A stretch of DNA of 64,000 bases, taken from Paracyclopina nana. Its lineage: Eukaryota; Arthropoda; Copepoda; Cyclopoida; Cyclopettidae. Below, one piece after another: positions 11,897 to 23,320 of the stretch (position 1 is its first letter; each line of letters begins with the position of its first letter). The translations under genes were made by a program, and so were the position numbers. The stretch is from positions 5,647,001 through 5,711,000 of the forward strand of contig JAGUCH010000008.1 in NCBI GenBank assembly GCA_019096065.1. The letters run 5' to 3'. Under the pieces are notes generated by a model. It was not told the DNA's origin. It saw only the letters and a program-made list of their open reading frames with translations, and did not search any database.

Positions 11897-13833
11897 CCAC
11901 TTGGCTCTGTTTTTCACGAGCTTAGACATGGTCAAAGATGGCCGCCCTCATTTCATCCAATGACTCTGGTTAGACCTGACATTTTGATTGCCCTTTATTC
12001 TCGCATTTTCCAATTTGCCAAATGTGGGGGGAAATAAAAAGTGCATTTTGGCTGCGAAATAATAGATTCTGAGCCGCTGCTTTGACAGCAGCTTCGAAGC
12101 CCGCAAGGCAAGATTAACCTCTAATTACACAGTTTATTACCATATTGGCATGCGACGCGCGGTGAAATTTGCAAATGAATGAGGTGTGGAATGTGCCTAA
12201 TGTCCCGCAGTAATTTTCATCCGGTGGGGAGCGTTAATTATGAAGAGTTTTTATCTGCTCCCAATGAAGCAAACGAAGTAGCCTACAAGAAGAAGTTGTT
12301 GTGGTTGTCCCGTGAGAAAATAAATACAAGTTTTGACGCAGCAGCAGCTAGCGCGTTGGTGGCCAAATTTTGATCAACGTTCGATAGGGAGCCAAACACA
12401 CATCAATCCAGTGACATGGCCGAAACGCAGTCTTCATCGTGATATGGCGGCGATCATCTGCTTCAAATGACCTTTTGGTGCCCTTCATTCGAGCCATATA
12501 GCTTTTGTCGTCAAATTAAGAAATTAGCTTTACGAAGACTCGTTTTAGGCGTGAAATTGCGAAAAAAGGCTCATTACGTCAATGTTTTTGACGTCTCCAT
12601 GCATGGCCATATTCCTACGTACCAATTATCGGAACAAGTCTATTTTTCAATCCGGGCAGCAGCTGACTGCTTGATGTCAGTCCAGCTAGCAGATTTATTG
12701 TTGTGCTCTGAATTAAAAGTAATGGCTGGTTTGGACCATTGTTAGCCCATGACATCATCATGAGCAAAAAATCGAGCCTAAATAAATTACTCATGCTGCG
12801 ATCCTGATTAGCTGAAGGCTCTCCCATGCAGAGGAGACTCCCAGTGTACGTGGCATATCCAAAAAGTTGGCAAATGAGAGGGCGAAAGGACCGCGAAAAT
12901 GCAAAGTGCACTTTTCGTCTGACAAGAATCTCAGATTTTAACCAAGTCTCACAACTCCGCCCAAACTTCTTCTTCTTCTTCGTGGGAATTCTGAGCTTCG
13001 GTGTCATTTGAGCGCAGAGACGAACGCGGCGCGCGTGACCGAAGCAATAAAAAAGCCCATTATGTCTGCTTTTAATGAAATTCCATCCCAGTTTTGATTT
13101 TCACAGGTTTTCTGGAACGAATGGCCATGATGGATGGCACAATTGCCATAGATCACAGACAAAAAGAATTAGACTCGGCTTTAAAGAAACATGCAACAAC
13201 CCTAAATCTCGCCGTGAAGGCACATGCGTACACATACTAGTACACAGTGGGCTGCCAGATTAAGGTCAACGAAAAATTAACCCTTGGACCAATTGGACCT
13301 ACTGCTGCAATGATGACTTGGAATTAACGAAAATTGTTTTTCATGGAAGTTTGCCTCCACAGTGGAAATTGGTGCTATATGCCAACGCGCACCCATTCAG
13401 ACATGGATGTGATGAATGAGCTTCTAAATGCCGTCGGCTATCAAGATAGATAGCACAGAAAAATTTCCTCGGTCCCCCCTAATTTGAATAGCATTATTAT
13501 AACAACAACTGTCGGTTCTCCTCCAGAGGATTTTCTGCCTTTTCACGTGCGAGCAGACAGACGCGGCAAAAAGCTTCTTCGGCTGCATGGCTGGGGTCAA
13601 CTTTTTTGTCAGCACCGTGCAATTCGTGCTAACAGATAAGCAGACCACCTCCAGGAAAAATATTCACTTCTAAGGCTACTTCCATCTAGACTACGGTCAA
13701 ATGTCCAACAATTCCAATTTAAAGTTCCTTGGAATAATTTTTGATTTATATATATTTCAAGCTCTGCTCAATCAAGCAAAAAAAAACTGAACTTTTTGAG
13801 AGGAAAACTGAAAACTGTCAAGGCATTAAACTG
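11897..13833. other. Intergenic DNA; possible relic EF-hand exon
   Basis: No gene is supported between the converging calmodulin-like (+) and C1q-like (-) genes. One curiosity is a frame around 12211-12373 that contains VNYEEF after a possible acceptor in the same phase as the last calmodulin-like exon (see findings). The remaining open frames are short and unrecognised. Confidence 0.5.
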
Positions 13834-13839
13834 TTTATT
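13834..13839 (-). terminator. Poly(A) signal overlapping the stop codon (C1q-like gene)
   Basis: TTTATT on the + strand, so AATAAA in the transcript. Its TAA is the stop codon of the C1q-like frame. Confidence 0.55.
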
Positions 13840-15049
13840 CTGGGCCGAGTGGAGCCAGCCTTCTTCCCGTAAAGTGGACATCATGGTCATTATCCGAATG
13901 GATGTAGCTCGTGCCATCCCTGTTGAACTGAACCTTGACCTGGTCGTTTTTGCCCAAGGGGTAAATGACGAATACGGAATGCGTCGAAGACTCACTCATC
14001 GCGCTCCGATTGCCCAGGCCCAAATTGCCGTTGGTCTCCGTAGGTCCGTTGTACTCTCTCTGCGAGTCCACAATCACCTGCAAATGATATTCATGATGCT
14101 ATGAATGGTCGGAAAGTGCATCATAACGTATAGACTACTGCGTTTGAGGGGCGTGAGCCGAATTTGCCGAAATTGGCATTGACGTACCGTGCGATTGACG
14201 TAAATGTCTGACCAGGCCCCGAACCTGCCACGATTGCTGCTCACGTACTTGGCAGTGAAGGTGAGTTGGTAGATCCCTGGATCAGCAACCGTGAAGATCC
14301 CACTCAAAACATCCATCGACCCGTTTGTTGTGTCCACAAAGCACCCATCATAGTTGACAATGGTTGGCCTGCGAAATATGTAACTTCACAAGGGCCCTCA
14401 AATTTAGAGCAGTACACACGTTGATGTGGCGTTCATCTATAGTCATTTTTCTGCCTATTTTTTGGCTTTTTTTACGTTTCATGTTTAGTTTCTAAAAAAA
14501 AAAGAGTTTCGAATTTTGTTCATATTTAATTATTATGTGACCGGCCCATTTTTCACTTTTGCTCTCACCTCGTGAGCTTGCTCGTTCTGTAGCAATCAAA
14601 CACGACTTCCCTCCATTTGAGCCTTGAATCCGCAATTTTCACCAGATAATCTGCAAGAAAACCTTTCAGCCTTGCGGCGCTAAAAAACAAAATTGGAAAA
14701 GAGCGAACTCAGCGTTTTGTTGAGAGCTGCGAGGGATGCGAGCTGACTCGTTTCCACGTGCTCGTCCTGGCTGATTTTCGACCTGAGAACCTGAATCTCC
14801 TGCAAAGTTGAGCGCATGTCCACGCTACGGGTCAAGTAGATGCTATACACGCTGAGAAACTGCGGCCGAAAAAGACTGATTAATTATGCGTGTGTATGGT
14901 GATGATGGGGAGAAAATCGTTACGAGTGATAAGAGGAGACAGGTGAACTTGACTCCGACCCAAACATGGTCAAGAAAGCTTTTTCGCTTGAGCAAATTTC
15001 GCAGATATCCATCAGCTCCCAATTGCAATTCATCTTCCAGTTTGGGCAT
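13835..15049 (-). CDS. Type II membrane protein with C1q/TNF-like C-terminal domain
   Basis: Five exons fit in phase: 15049-14924, 14859-14709, 14650-14569, 14368-14188 and 14077-13835, giving 260 aa. The N-terminus is short and charged (MPKLEDELQLG). Joining exons 1 and 2 creates a clean membrane helix, about residues 31-50 (VGVKFTCLLLSLFLSVYSIYL). A helical stalk follows (MRSTLQEIQVLRSKISQDE), likely coiled coil. Exons 3-5 form a beta-rich domain with DVLSGIFTVADPGIYQLTF, GAWSDIYVN, STHSVFVIYPLGKNDQVKV and HDVHFTGRR, the pattern of C1q/TNF-superfamily jelly rolls. The membrane anchor, stalk and trimeric-type head suggest a cell-surface or shed ligand. The exon 2 donor (GTTCGC) is weak and the start could lie further upstream in the same frame. 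The AATAAA signal overlaps the stop codon. Confidence 0.75.
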
Positions 15050-17717
15050 TGTTTCAGCTCCAACTGAAGCAGTAGTTTGACACATTTCCCAGATAATCAT
15101 ATGCTCAGAGTGTGTCACGCCGTACCATGACCGATAAGCCTTGCTGGCTAATTGTGTATGCGGCCAAAAAATAAACTGCTTTAGCTTGCAAAACTGCACT
15201 GAAAATAGATGAGATGCCGAGCATCATTTCCATTTTGTATTTTATAGTGCGCGCGTCTTTTGTTCATTTATGGTCAACACTGCCGATAATTCAGCTCGCG
15301 AACTTTCCGCACTTTGCAGTTGCCAGTTACTTCAAGTTTAAAAGGAAAAGGAAAAAAATCAACATTTGGTGTGACTTTTAAATTCAGTCCATGAAAAGAT
15401 ATGTACCTAATCTAATTTATTTCTAGGGAAGCAATAGAAAACTAAAATGTCGCCAAAAGTTACGTTTACTAGTAATTACGAAACTTCAGAGATCACCGCC
15501 ACATAATTGGAGTTATTTAGAAAGCTCGTGATAAAAAAGGGGCACCGATAAAGGAGAATCCTGACAAAAAAGCATATTCCTTCATCCCAGCACGATGCTA
15601 TCACCAGAAAACATCTGACATGGACTGGCCAAATACGGTTTGCATATCAGGGGAGATATCTGGCCAAAAGCTAAGCACGAGCTGGCTCCGATGAAAGATA
15701 CTTACCACATTCCCGAAAAAAGCTACCACTACTCTCTGCAAGTTTTCTGGGCACAAAGAAAGATTCGGAAAAATTGGCTTTTGCCACAAGCTCAATTTTT
15801 GCTGGGGCTTAACGAGATTCCAGTACAATAATATGTGATGCGTTCACCCAGTACAAAAAATGGTCATGCACCCTTAGAGGAAGGAGCCAGGGCAAGAAGG
15901 GCTGAAGACTTTACAATGCAGCAACTCCTTTTTGGTCTTGCCTCAAATTGCTAGCCTTTTTCATGGAAGGGTTTGTTGGCATGCATGCGGCAGTTATATA
16001 GCCTAACTTAATTTGGCCAACACAATTCGAGGTATATTGTCAAAGTGCCAGGGAGGAGACAAATTGGGCCGCATTTTTGCATATAATGGAGGAGACACGA
16101 AGATAGCATGTGTCAAATATAAAGCTGCTACTTAAAGATGTATACATATAAACAAAAGTTATGAGATATGATGGTCAAGCTTGGGTCTTTTTTTGCCTCG
16201 TAAACGCAGATGATGGTTAGCGTGTGAACCCTGGTTTTTTCATGTACTCAGCCAGGGAGAAAAAGCTGACCCTGTTAATGATGTAACAACCCACGAGCTA
16301 GGGAGAAAAGAGTTTTTACCCAGTCATCATCATAATCCTGATTGACACGAAGATGAGTACCTTTGCCACCCTGGGAGAACTACAAGGAATGTGCGTATAC
16401 CCAGTTTTGCGCTAATTTTGTGCGAGCTTGACCTCGTACTTGTATTTATAAGCCCTAAAGCATCTTCAACGATTGCTAGGCTTGAGCCGAAATTAATAAT
16501 GCCCAAAAATGTGTAAACTGAAAGCAAAGAAATTCTGATTTCTTCTAGAAATCAAAATTGAACATTCATTTTTTAAACTTGTTTTTAATCCACAACTGAA
16601 TTTTGCAGGGAAAGAATTTGGAATTATTAATTTCGGTTGAACCCTATTATAATGGCAAGTTTCAGGTCTCGTTGAAGGGCAATAATCATAACCATTTGCT
16701 CATTGACAAAAGTTACTATTCAAGAAGTGTAAAATTATGAGCCTGGGACGACCTGAGTACTCCACCCAGCTCAGCCATTTGATTTATCAGCTCATGTCAA
16801 GTGGCGCAAGTTTTTATATGAAAATTTGTACTAAGTCAATTGATGATCAAATTCCAGGTTACTGAAGCAGTGATCAGTTATATATACTAGTATTCAGTTC
16901 CAGGCTCGCATAATCCATTTTAATTTGTCTGGGCCGGACTCTGAGGCTCTGGTGCATAATAGAGGGCGTTGACAGTTCAAGTGTCGATCACGTGCCCTAC
17001 TTTGGATGCCACTCGCAATTGTTCCAGCATTGAAAATGACGTCACAAGCAAAACACACAAATGCTCACCCTTGGAGCAGTGGTGAAAATCTGACGAGCCT
17101 TTTTCATCAAACTTCTAGGAACTGAAAATAAAGCTGAGAGTTTGCCATATCGAGTCTCATTCTGCATAGAGCTGACATAATTTCAGCAAAACTTTCATCG
17201 AGGAAAGAAACCATTTAAAGGCACACTGCTTTAGAGAGACGGATGATCGCACTTTGCAAGATACCAATCGGGCCTGAATTTCATCCTAAAAATGTACCTA
17301 CATACTACACCAAGTAAATTGGCTGTCAGTAGGGAAATACACGTTGAGGTCAAGTATGCTACTATGCATTCGTTGAAATCTGATCTGGCAGCTCCTGGTA
17401 TTTTAAAAAGAACAGGACCATTTTTCTTCCCCACTTTAATATGCACACTGGAAATTGAAGGTTCGTGTGCCATTTTTTAGTGGCTCTTACCTGCCACTTA
17501 TCTGGCCATTTTGAAGACAAGTTGCAATTGAAATGGACTTTTGGGTCAGCATTGCTCCAAATTCGTACAAAAGTGCTTTAATGAAAAATGAAGCCAAATG
17601 AAACCTTTTCAAAAAAGGACCCGATTTTTAGAGCAAGCAACAGCTTCTCGTTGTATGCAAAAAATGCTATGTGCATTATGAAGGAAAATGTACACTTGGG
17701 CAATTTTTACACTATGC

Positions 17718-17730
17718 GTAGATGAACACC
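17718..17730 (-). repeat. Dispersed 13-bp motif, perfect copy
   Basis: GTAGATGAACACC. One of three perfect copies in the window; it lies in a gene desert with no partner within 1 kb. Confidence 0.6.
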
Positions 17731-18501
17731 GTATTACAGTTATGGTATATATCGGTTGTAGCTGAATGGAGTTTGAGTGTCCAGCTACCAATATGGACAT
17801 ATCATGGCTGTCATCTTTTCGGCAAGCTCTTCCAAAGGCCGATCGTGCTGACATATCTCATCTTATGTGAGTCGCACAATTTATGCGTCCCTTGGCCAAA
17901 TACGACTCATATAATAATAATAATGCCAGGGTGCTTGGGGTCGTGACCAAAAAATGGAGTCACCCCGTAGATTATTCTGCAGTAGGATCAAAGCTATATT
18001 GTGGCCTTTTTTCTCCCACAGATTGGACTTTTTGCCCAGTGTGTTCTATGTTCCATATTTAGATTTCTAAGGTGGTTTGGTTTTTTGCTGCACACCCAGC
18101 CAAATAAAAAAGGACCAGAAGTCACTTTTGAGCCCAGCCAACCAGACAGTTGATTATCAGCATATGTAGATTCTATTTGAATTTCAAAACACACAAGTCG
18201 GACAACTTTCAGCTTTCTCACTGTCATGGCTGCATATAAATATATTCTGCTGTTGATCTGACCCGTTGAAGAAGCATAATGTAAGGTACGTGCACAAATG
18301 TCTGGAGAGTGGAGCAAAAAGTAGCGAACGCTAAAACAATTCAGTATGACACGCAGGTGAAGGTTAATCCTATATTCATCTGCCAAAAGGTTACTCATCG
18401 ATGCTTGTGTCGCTAAAAACAAAATTCTGAATGAAATCATGAGTTACAGAGGGAAAAATCCTTTAACTAAAGATTTTCTGAGCATTCATGGAGAATGATA
18501 A

Positions 18502-18648
18502 TGGCTCATTATCTTCCGCGTCTTTGATCGTAACGTGGTTGCGGTTGTTATCGCTTCTTATTTACTGACATCGCAACCTCGTCAGTAAATAAGAACCGAT
18601 AACAACCGCAACCATGCTACGATCAAAGACGCGGAAGATAATGAGCCA
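18502..18648. repeat. Long near-perfect inverted repeat (hairpin)
   Basis: Two arms of 68 bp each (18502-18569 and 18581-18648) flank an 11-nt loop. They match at 65 of 68 positions; one mismatch could pair as G-U in a plus-strand transcript. The outer ends are TGGCTCATTATC and its complement. The arms show no coding frame or domain. It could be a foldback element or a source of double-stranded or small RNA. Confidence 0.9.
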
Positions 18649-21600
18649 ATTTCATCATTTTGGAAAATCCGCCAATCATCTCGCCAACAAAAAACTGATT
18701 TGAGATCTCATTTTCCAATTGGAATTTTTGATACCTTTTCCCGTTTGTACTATTTACTCAGCAGCATCAGCATATATGAGATGTTCAAAGAAAAGTTGCC
18801 GGCTGTGAACAAAGTTTGCCGCCATCACAAGCATGCATGCAGGTGTGAGAATATGCAAATGGTGTTCTTCTTTTTTGAATGGGATGACACGACCCTTATT
18901 CAAACAATTTCACCCAACGAAACTTTTTCCGACCACAAAAGTAGTATTGCACGAATTTCTGGAACTCCAAAGTAAACACATTTTGGCCATTTCGGGAAAT
19001 CTCCTTAAAGGGAGTGATTCATGATGGCGCTGATTAGAAACCTCATTACACATGATAATACGTAATAATGGACAATTTGGCCACAATCAGCTCGCGCTCA
19101 GAGGGCGTGAAACTCAAAGGAATTCCTTGTAATGAGATGCGACAAAAAACCAGTCATATCCCATTATGGCCGATAATAAGCTAACTATGGCCACACTAAT
19201 GGAAAAGTATGCCTCAAAAAAATCCTGATGCAAGTGACCTGAGCAAATTCAGCATTCTTTTCAATTTCACCCTATTATTTAAGGGAAAAATTGGCATGAT
19301 TGACAATGAGAATTATGAAGTATGGGCGATTAGCATTTGTTATGAGAGCAGGTCTTGATCGTGACTATTCACTTCCCAGTCCACGTTTCGATTTCGATAT
19401 CACGAAAATCATTTGTATGCAATGATGATGGCTTCATCGATGCCAATTAGTTTTCTTTTACAACCAATTGGATTGGAAATTCGTGCACTATGGGTGGATA
19501 ATGAAAAAGCAAATGAGTGCGCACGAAGAAATCAAATTCCAAATTAGCTGTGAGAAGCAGAAAAAAGATCGAGCCAGATTTGCTTTCTTGATATGAAATC
19601 CCTATTTGGAGGGTTGTTTGTTGGCCTCAATGAAGAGATGTGGTGGCCAGATTTTGGGTAAACAAATTGGCCAGAGTGTGAACTGAAGATGGTCAGATAA
19701 GGCTATTTTTGGTGGCTGGCCTGGCTTAATTTCCACCCAGTCCGAAGATTGATAATTAATTAACGAACAAATCAACGCTGCTCATTTTGGCCTTAAAAAA
19801 ATCAACGCGCACACCGCTGTGGTGGTACTGCTGCCAAAATCAGGTTTCCTAGCAGGGCTGGGTCAGTTGTTCTCAGTTTGGGAAAATTACAAGACAAGCA
19901 ACTTTAGCTCTATAGTAGCTCAATGTTATCAAGGCCCAAGATCTGATGGTGACACCCATGCATCATGAATGGAAATTGAGAATTTTCGTTGATCTCAATT
20001 TAGATCCCACTGTGGTTGAAGCACTTCGATCTCTCAGAATAATTGTCTAATTTATTCTTTTACCCCCTGATGTACTATGTACTACTATGGAGCAATGGCT
20101 CGTGCTCTTTTGGATTTGATTCGGGTCGTTGGCACCTACAGATGGAGATCACTGATAATCTACCTCCTGGCCACTACTTAACACATATATGAATTGTCCA
20201 GCTACAACGATGCACACTGGTCTGAAGCTGTTCTCACCAAAACGCAAACCACCCACTGAATACAGCGAAAATCTACTAAGAGTTACACTAGATCATTTTC
20301 GCTCGAAGGATCTGAAATTAATGCACAGAATTCCGATTTCGTCTCGTGAAAACGTAAAATTGATTGGAATGGAGCATAAATGAAAATCACGTGAAATTTA
20401 AGGGATTTCAACGACAATTCTAGTGCGAGAAAAAGTATTGAAAACTGCTGCTGTGAATATATGGATGGTTGCATTGTATTCTAATTTAGTTGCGTATGGA
20501 GCTTCTAATTGCAGCCACAGCCATTTATGCTCATGAGTAATGTTATACTGCAAGAAGTAAGTAGCAATGCCTAATTTGGCCTGGCTATGCCTCATTATGC
20601 ACAGTAGTCTACAGTATACTATATGGTTAGTATTAGCTGCAATTAATTGAAAATACATAAAAAAGCCGACCACTAGCGTAGTTGCTGGCATTCAGCCCAG
20701 TGTGCACACATTATATCCCGCCAAGCTTTAATGGCTCCGAGGGTAGCTCCAATTATTATGGAGAGTCGCATTTCATCAATAATTGGAATGTGGTAAACGA
20801 AAGAAATTCCTCAGAAATTGCGGTATATAAAGGTAGCCTATCCAGAATAAAGGTATTCATTATACCACTACTTATAGGAGAGAGATAAAAGAAGCTTTTA
20901 ATATTTTATCAAAGTTTGGGGCGTGGCTTGAGTATGGTCAATTTTTAAAGCTGTTTGGTGGTGACCACCCTATACTGCATAGCAGGGCTGCTCATTCTCA
21001 CGGATTCTCAAAAGTGAATTTGATGGCGATTCTTGCTCCATCATTTCCTGCAGAGCGTTACATTATGACACCACAGGATTTTCCCCCAAGAAGCCTATTC
21101 AGAAAATTTGGACAATAAAGATCGTGTGAGCTGATAACTCAATATATTATAAGGCGTGAAAATCGACTATCTTCCATGATTTACAGACTACTACTTGTTG
21201 TTATCGGCCTAACTGTAAATTCGGTAGAAGAAATGGGTTGAATTAATGAAATTCAGATCTCAATCAGAGTGGAAATGGGAATTGCTGGCCGATTTTTCAT
21301 TATTGTTGCATTAATTGCATTTATTTGGTTGACTTCACTTTCTGATAAATTAAATCTACTATTTTAAGCTTTGTCATGCAATAAAGCCTGAAATGGATTA
21401 AATTGAATGGCAACTCTCAGTTATGTGCTCAGCTCCTTTCAGGGAAATCAAGCTAGGAAGAGAAACTGTTCATTACGTCAAGATTTCTTTGCCTTTAAAC
21501 ACAGTATATACAGTATGGAGCATAAAATCCTGGTTGCAAATCTCCTCTCTGCCTAATAGGGGGTTGATGATTTCGAGATGAAAAATGCAAAATCTATGCA

Positions 21601-22631
21601 TGTGAGCCAGCTACTCTCACCCCTTTTGCTCTGGCACCAGCTCCCAAGCCAGCACAGATGAGGAGAATATGTAAATGGGTTCATCATTTGGAAATGGACT
21701 CAACCAAGAGCAAATACCTCTCCACAGGATATTGATCTCCAACATGATAGCCTCTGGTCTAGACTACTCAAATATGGCTGCAGTCAGCCCACCAATTTTA
21801 TGGCTTGTTGCGAAAAAAGAGCTTAAAATCACATTCCTCTGATCTCACCACAGAGGAAAATAGTATCATCAATATATTTCAAATTGAACGTGAGCAGAAA
21901 CAAAAACTATTCCACTCAATGCCTAGTGAATATTAATTTTTCAGTATACTCATTTCACACCTTCAAAAATGATTCCAACACAAACAAATTGATCAGTCAA
22001 GTCAGAAACGTTGATGATTTATGCGGATATGAAGCTGTTTGTGAGTTTTGCACATATTATTTTGATGAAAAGGAGTCCTGCTGCTGCGATGCGCCTAATT
22101 GATTGCCTGTCTCTCATGCATAAGCAGCCCCTTAGGATGTGTAAATTAACACAAAAGAATAGTACTATATAGCTCTCAAAGTAAGTGACAAATGATCTGG
22201 CCCCAAAAGCAAAATCATGACCTTTGGTGGGCCTGAAACTCGACACCCACGTGCTCCAGCTACTTTTTTCTCTCTCAGCTCATAGCATATGTATTTCAAC
22301 ATAATCCAGATGGGGGGAATATAATTATGGCCATCAATGCTTGAAGTTGAGGTGAAAATGGACCATTGACATGCAGCGTTTTCCATTCATTAAAGCTAGT
22401 GAGCATCTTCAGTGCCATGCAGTATATTGAGAAAAGGCAAGAAGCTGTCTGTCATAAGGAGTCTTGCCACAGGCAATATCACTCAAACTAGGTGCTACTC
22501 TTAAGGTGAAGAAGCTTCCACTTCTTGATGGAAGAAAACATGGCCTCTAGGTGACTCAAATCCAATTTTGCCACCTATTCTACCCAGCTTATAACAACTA
22601 CAAAATTCAAAAGCAAGAAGAATTGCTCATT

Positions 22632-22648
22632 CCCCACCAAAATTTTTG
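22632..22648 (+). repeat. Left terminal inverted repeat of the transposon
   Basis: CCCCACCAAAATTTTTG, an exact reverse complement of 30781-30797. The preceding bases are CATT. Confidence 0.88.
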
Positions 22649-22655
22649 ATGGATT

Positions 22656-22980
22656 CCAGGTCATTTTTCAGAAGCTTATAAGTATCTGTGAAATCGACCT
22701 AATGACGACTAATATTAACCTGGTAGGTCTAAATAGGTTGAGATCAGGTAGTTGTCTCAGGTCGTTTTGCACCTGTTGGCGACCTGGAAAGTTAGATAAA
22801 TATTCGAAAACAGTTAACTGTCAAGCCTTGTACAGGTACTTTCAGGTACTTTGCAATGCAAGGCAAAATTGAACTAACCTGTAGACTTAACATGGCTGCT
22901 AGCTAATAAGTACTAAAACCACTATCTGTCCACTTTCTTCCAGGTGAGATAATCTAAACGAACAGACGACTACAGGTACA
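22656..22980. repeat. Left subterminal CAGGT repeat array
   Basis: At least ten copies of CAGGT or ACCTG in about 325 bp on both strands, including CCAGGTC, CAGGTCG, GACCTGG and two CAGGTACT. Chance expectation for a 5-mer on both strands here is below one. In plant CACTA elements such arrays bind the accessory TnpA-type protein; the analogy is inference. Confidence 0.7.
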
Positions 22981-23320
22981 CGCCACCACGCCCTTCGCGC
23001 TCCCAGCTGCCGCACCCTACCACGCCCTGCTGCTTCGCAGCTAATGTTTATATCAGGCTGAAGTTTGAACATGTTAATGAGATGCTTTTATTTAGTCATG
23101 AATAGCATATTAATAAACAAGGATTCGAGTCGTCTTTATAATTAGTCGTGCTTCATAGTTAAATGATGAAATGAATTGCATGTCCGTGTTTATCATGAAC
23201 TAGGTGGACAATACTAAATCTTCCTTGAATGCACTTAGACGCTGACACATTAAATTTTCTTTAGAATGGCTAGTGCCAAGCATTTAGCATCTTCGTAATG
23301 AAATAATATTAAGCATACTT
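22981..23320. other. Non-coding interior between left array and TE gene 2
   Basis: Contains a short GC-rich patch (22980-23040) and, at 23087-23092, TTTATT, a possible poly(A) signal for the minus-strand TE gene. Nothing else was recognised. Confidence 0.5.

Larger units (their letters stand above)
15050..22631. other. Gene-poor region
   Basis: About 7.6 kb without a supported gene. Open frames reach only 148 codons, lack recognisable domains and are low in complexity. It holds the long hairpin at 18502-18648 and a perfect copy of the dispersed motif at 17718-17730. The left end of the transposon closes the region. Confidence 0.55.
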
